From the NCBI GenBank assembly GCA_031264395.1, contig JAISEB010000041.1, positions 1 to 14,700 on the forward strand: a stretch of 14,700 nucleotides of DNA, in the 5' to 3' direction. A model generated the notes under the pieces. That model searched no databases and was not told where the DNA came from. It was given only the letters and a program-made list of their open reading frames with translations. The translations under genes and the position numbers were made by a program. Source of the DNA: Treponema sp. (GTDB taxonomy: Bacteria > Spirochaetota > Spirochaetia > Treponematales > Breznakiellaceae). Positions 14,105 through 14,700 of this stretch are shown here, one piece after another (within the stretch, counting starts at the first letter, position 1; the number at the start of each line of letters is the position of its first letter).

Positions 14105-14228
14105 GGAACGCAGGGGCGCCCGGCGCCGTTTTGGGGGGTAGCGGAAGCCCGGAGGGCTGGAGCGCAGGGGGGCGCGGCAACGATGCGGCTGTCTGCGGGC
14201 GGCGGTATGGAAACGCGCCCCCCTGTGC
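14105..14228 (+). other. GC-rich structured element after the NHL gene
   Basis: Three hairpin-forming parts follow the NHL stop: GGCGCCCGGCGCC followed by TTTT (14115-14132), AGCCC-GGA-GGGCT (14146-14158), and GCGCAGGGGGGCGCG (14162-14176) pairing with CGCGCCCCCCTGTGC (14214-14228), 14 of 15, across a 37-base loop. The last could form a very stable structure. It may act as the terminator of the NHL gene, or be a repetitive palindromic element. No gene is supported in 14105-14700; a 63-codon minus-strand frame here is only repeat sequence. Confidence 0.5.
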
Positions 14229-14237
14229 AATAAGTCC

Positions 14238-14287
14238 GAATTCAAAACAACCATGCTGGTCCGTGCCGTCCGCGGACAACATATACA
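14238..14287 (+). repeat. intergenic repeat, second copy (right of NHL gene)
   Basis: GAATTCAAAACAACC (14238-14252) and CGGACAACATATACA (14273-14287) match the copy at 12558-12606 at both ends and in the same orientation. The centre differs, with GTCCGTGCCGTCCGCGGAC here. Confidence 0.55.
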
Positions 14288-14300
14288 TTTTTATCTAAAA

Positions 14301-14353
14301 GTCCGTTCTGTCCGCGAGGTCTGTGGTTAAATTCTGACTTACTGATTTCCGCC
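14301..14353 (+). repeat. dispersed repeat copy A
   Basis: GTCCGTTCTGTCCGCGAGG, then TGTGGTTAAATTCTGACTT, then CTGATTTCCGCC. The same three blocks occur in the same order at 14591-14658. Read backwards it resembles the GGAC-rich tandem at 12575-12596, so the elements belong to one family in both orientations. Confidence 0.6.
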
Positions 14354-14420
14354 CAAGGCATCGACGTTTATTTTTTTATCTGGTACATACCGTCAAATTA
14401 GCAGAATTTTGAAGAGATTT

Positions 14421-14511
14421 AACCACTGAGGACGCGGAGTTACACGGAGAAAACAGGAGAAAACCGAACGTATAGCCAAAACTCCGTGGAACTCCGTGAA
14501 TCTCCGTGGTT
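14421..14511. repeat. imperfect 30-bp inverted repeat made of CTCCGTG units
   Basis: The left arm (14421-14449: AACCACTGAG, GCGGAG, ACACGGAG) pairs with the right arm (14481-14511), which is three 10-base units, ACTCCGTGGA ACTCCGTGAA TCTCCGTGGT. The loop is about 31 bases. Short repeats of this AACCAC..CGGAG kind are scattered between genes in many bacterial genomes; their role is not settled. A further weak inverted pair, AAAACCCGGTA/TACCGGTTTT, lies at 14521-14531 and 14581-14590. Confidence 0.55.
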
Positions 14512-14590
14512 ATAATTCTTAAAACCCGGTAACCTTTCGAAGATTGAAAGCAAACGCCGATGCCCTGGGTCTGTAATTAATACCGGTTTT

Positions 14591-14658
14591 GTCCGTTCTG
14601 TCCGTGAGGGCGAACCGGAGGTTCGTTGTGGTTAAATTCTGACTTGCCTGTTTCCGCC
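14591..14658 (+). repeat. dispersed repeat copy B, with a hairpin insertion
   Basis: Same blocks as copy A, but between GAGG and TGTGGTT it carries about 15 extra bases that include the perfect palindrome CGAACC-GGA-GGTTCG (14611-14625). The rest of the window to 14700 shows nothing else recognisable. Confidence 0.6.
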
Positions 14659-14700
14659 GCCTGTTTCTGTACATTGCCGTCCGCCTGATATACACTGAAA

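Noticed and set aside
13166..14254. Minus-strand frames of 132 and 223 codons with repeated peptides opposite the NHL gene
   Set aside because: Their repetition only mirrors the NHL DNA repeats; the plus-strand frame has a ribosome site, signal peptide and known fold.

Overview
The window reads like a chromosomal segment of a fairly GC-rich bacterium, most plausibly a spirochaete of the Treponema type. That assignment rests on the style of the sugar-binding-protein signal peptide (ends ..SLWATGKTEG, no lipobox), the lipoprotein signal on the last gene, heavy use of CTT leucine codons in GC-rich DNA, and families of short intergenic repeats. It is inference: there is no rRNA or species-specific marker here.

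Layout: (1) 1-1269, the 3' part of a TrkH-type potassium transporter, cut by the window edge. (2) 1397-3361, htpG (bacterial Hsp90). (3) 3380-6553 on the minus strand, a CUT1 sugar ABC importer operon in the order binding protein, MalF-type permease, MalG-type permease, with no ATPase gene. (4) 6554-6770, a divergent control region with two near-consensus sigma-70 promoters facing opposite ways and three inverted repeats. (5) 6771-9696 on the plus strand, an ADP-dependent glucokinase/phosphofructokinase family protein, a class II ketose-bisphosphate aldolase and a DeoR-family regulator. (6) 9754-12449 on the minus strand, a CadA/ZntA-type heavy-metal P-type ATPase and a CadC-like ArsR-family sensor, each with its own promoter and a copy of the same operator. 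(7) 12869-14104, a lipoprotein made of six near-identical NHL repeats. (8) 12522-12868 and 14105-14700, gene-free DNA full of short repeats and hairpins.

How the genes work together: blocks 3-5 look like one locally regulated sugar unit. The importer brings in an unphosphorylated sugar, the kinase can supply a phosphate, the aldolase cleaves a ketose (bis)phosphate to trioses, and the DeoR protein probably senses a phosphorylated intermediate and binds one or more of the dyads between the divergent promoters. The importer's ATPase must come from elsewhere in the genome. Block 6 is a classic metal-sensing and efflux pair; the same 9-8-9 inverted repeat sits at both promoters, and the sensor carries the residues of both CadC metal sites.

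Most notable points: a probable leaderless start for the kinase gene (promoter -10 element ends 9 bases before the ATG), the dyad-rich divergent promoter, the matched metal operators, the mosaic NHL repeat array, and a direct repeat that brackets the NHL gene.
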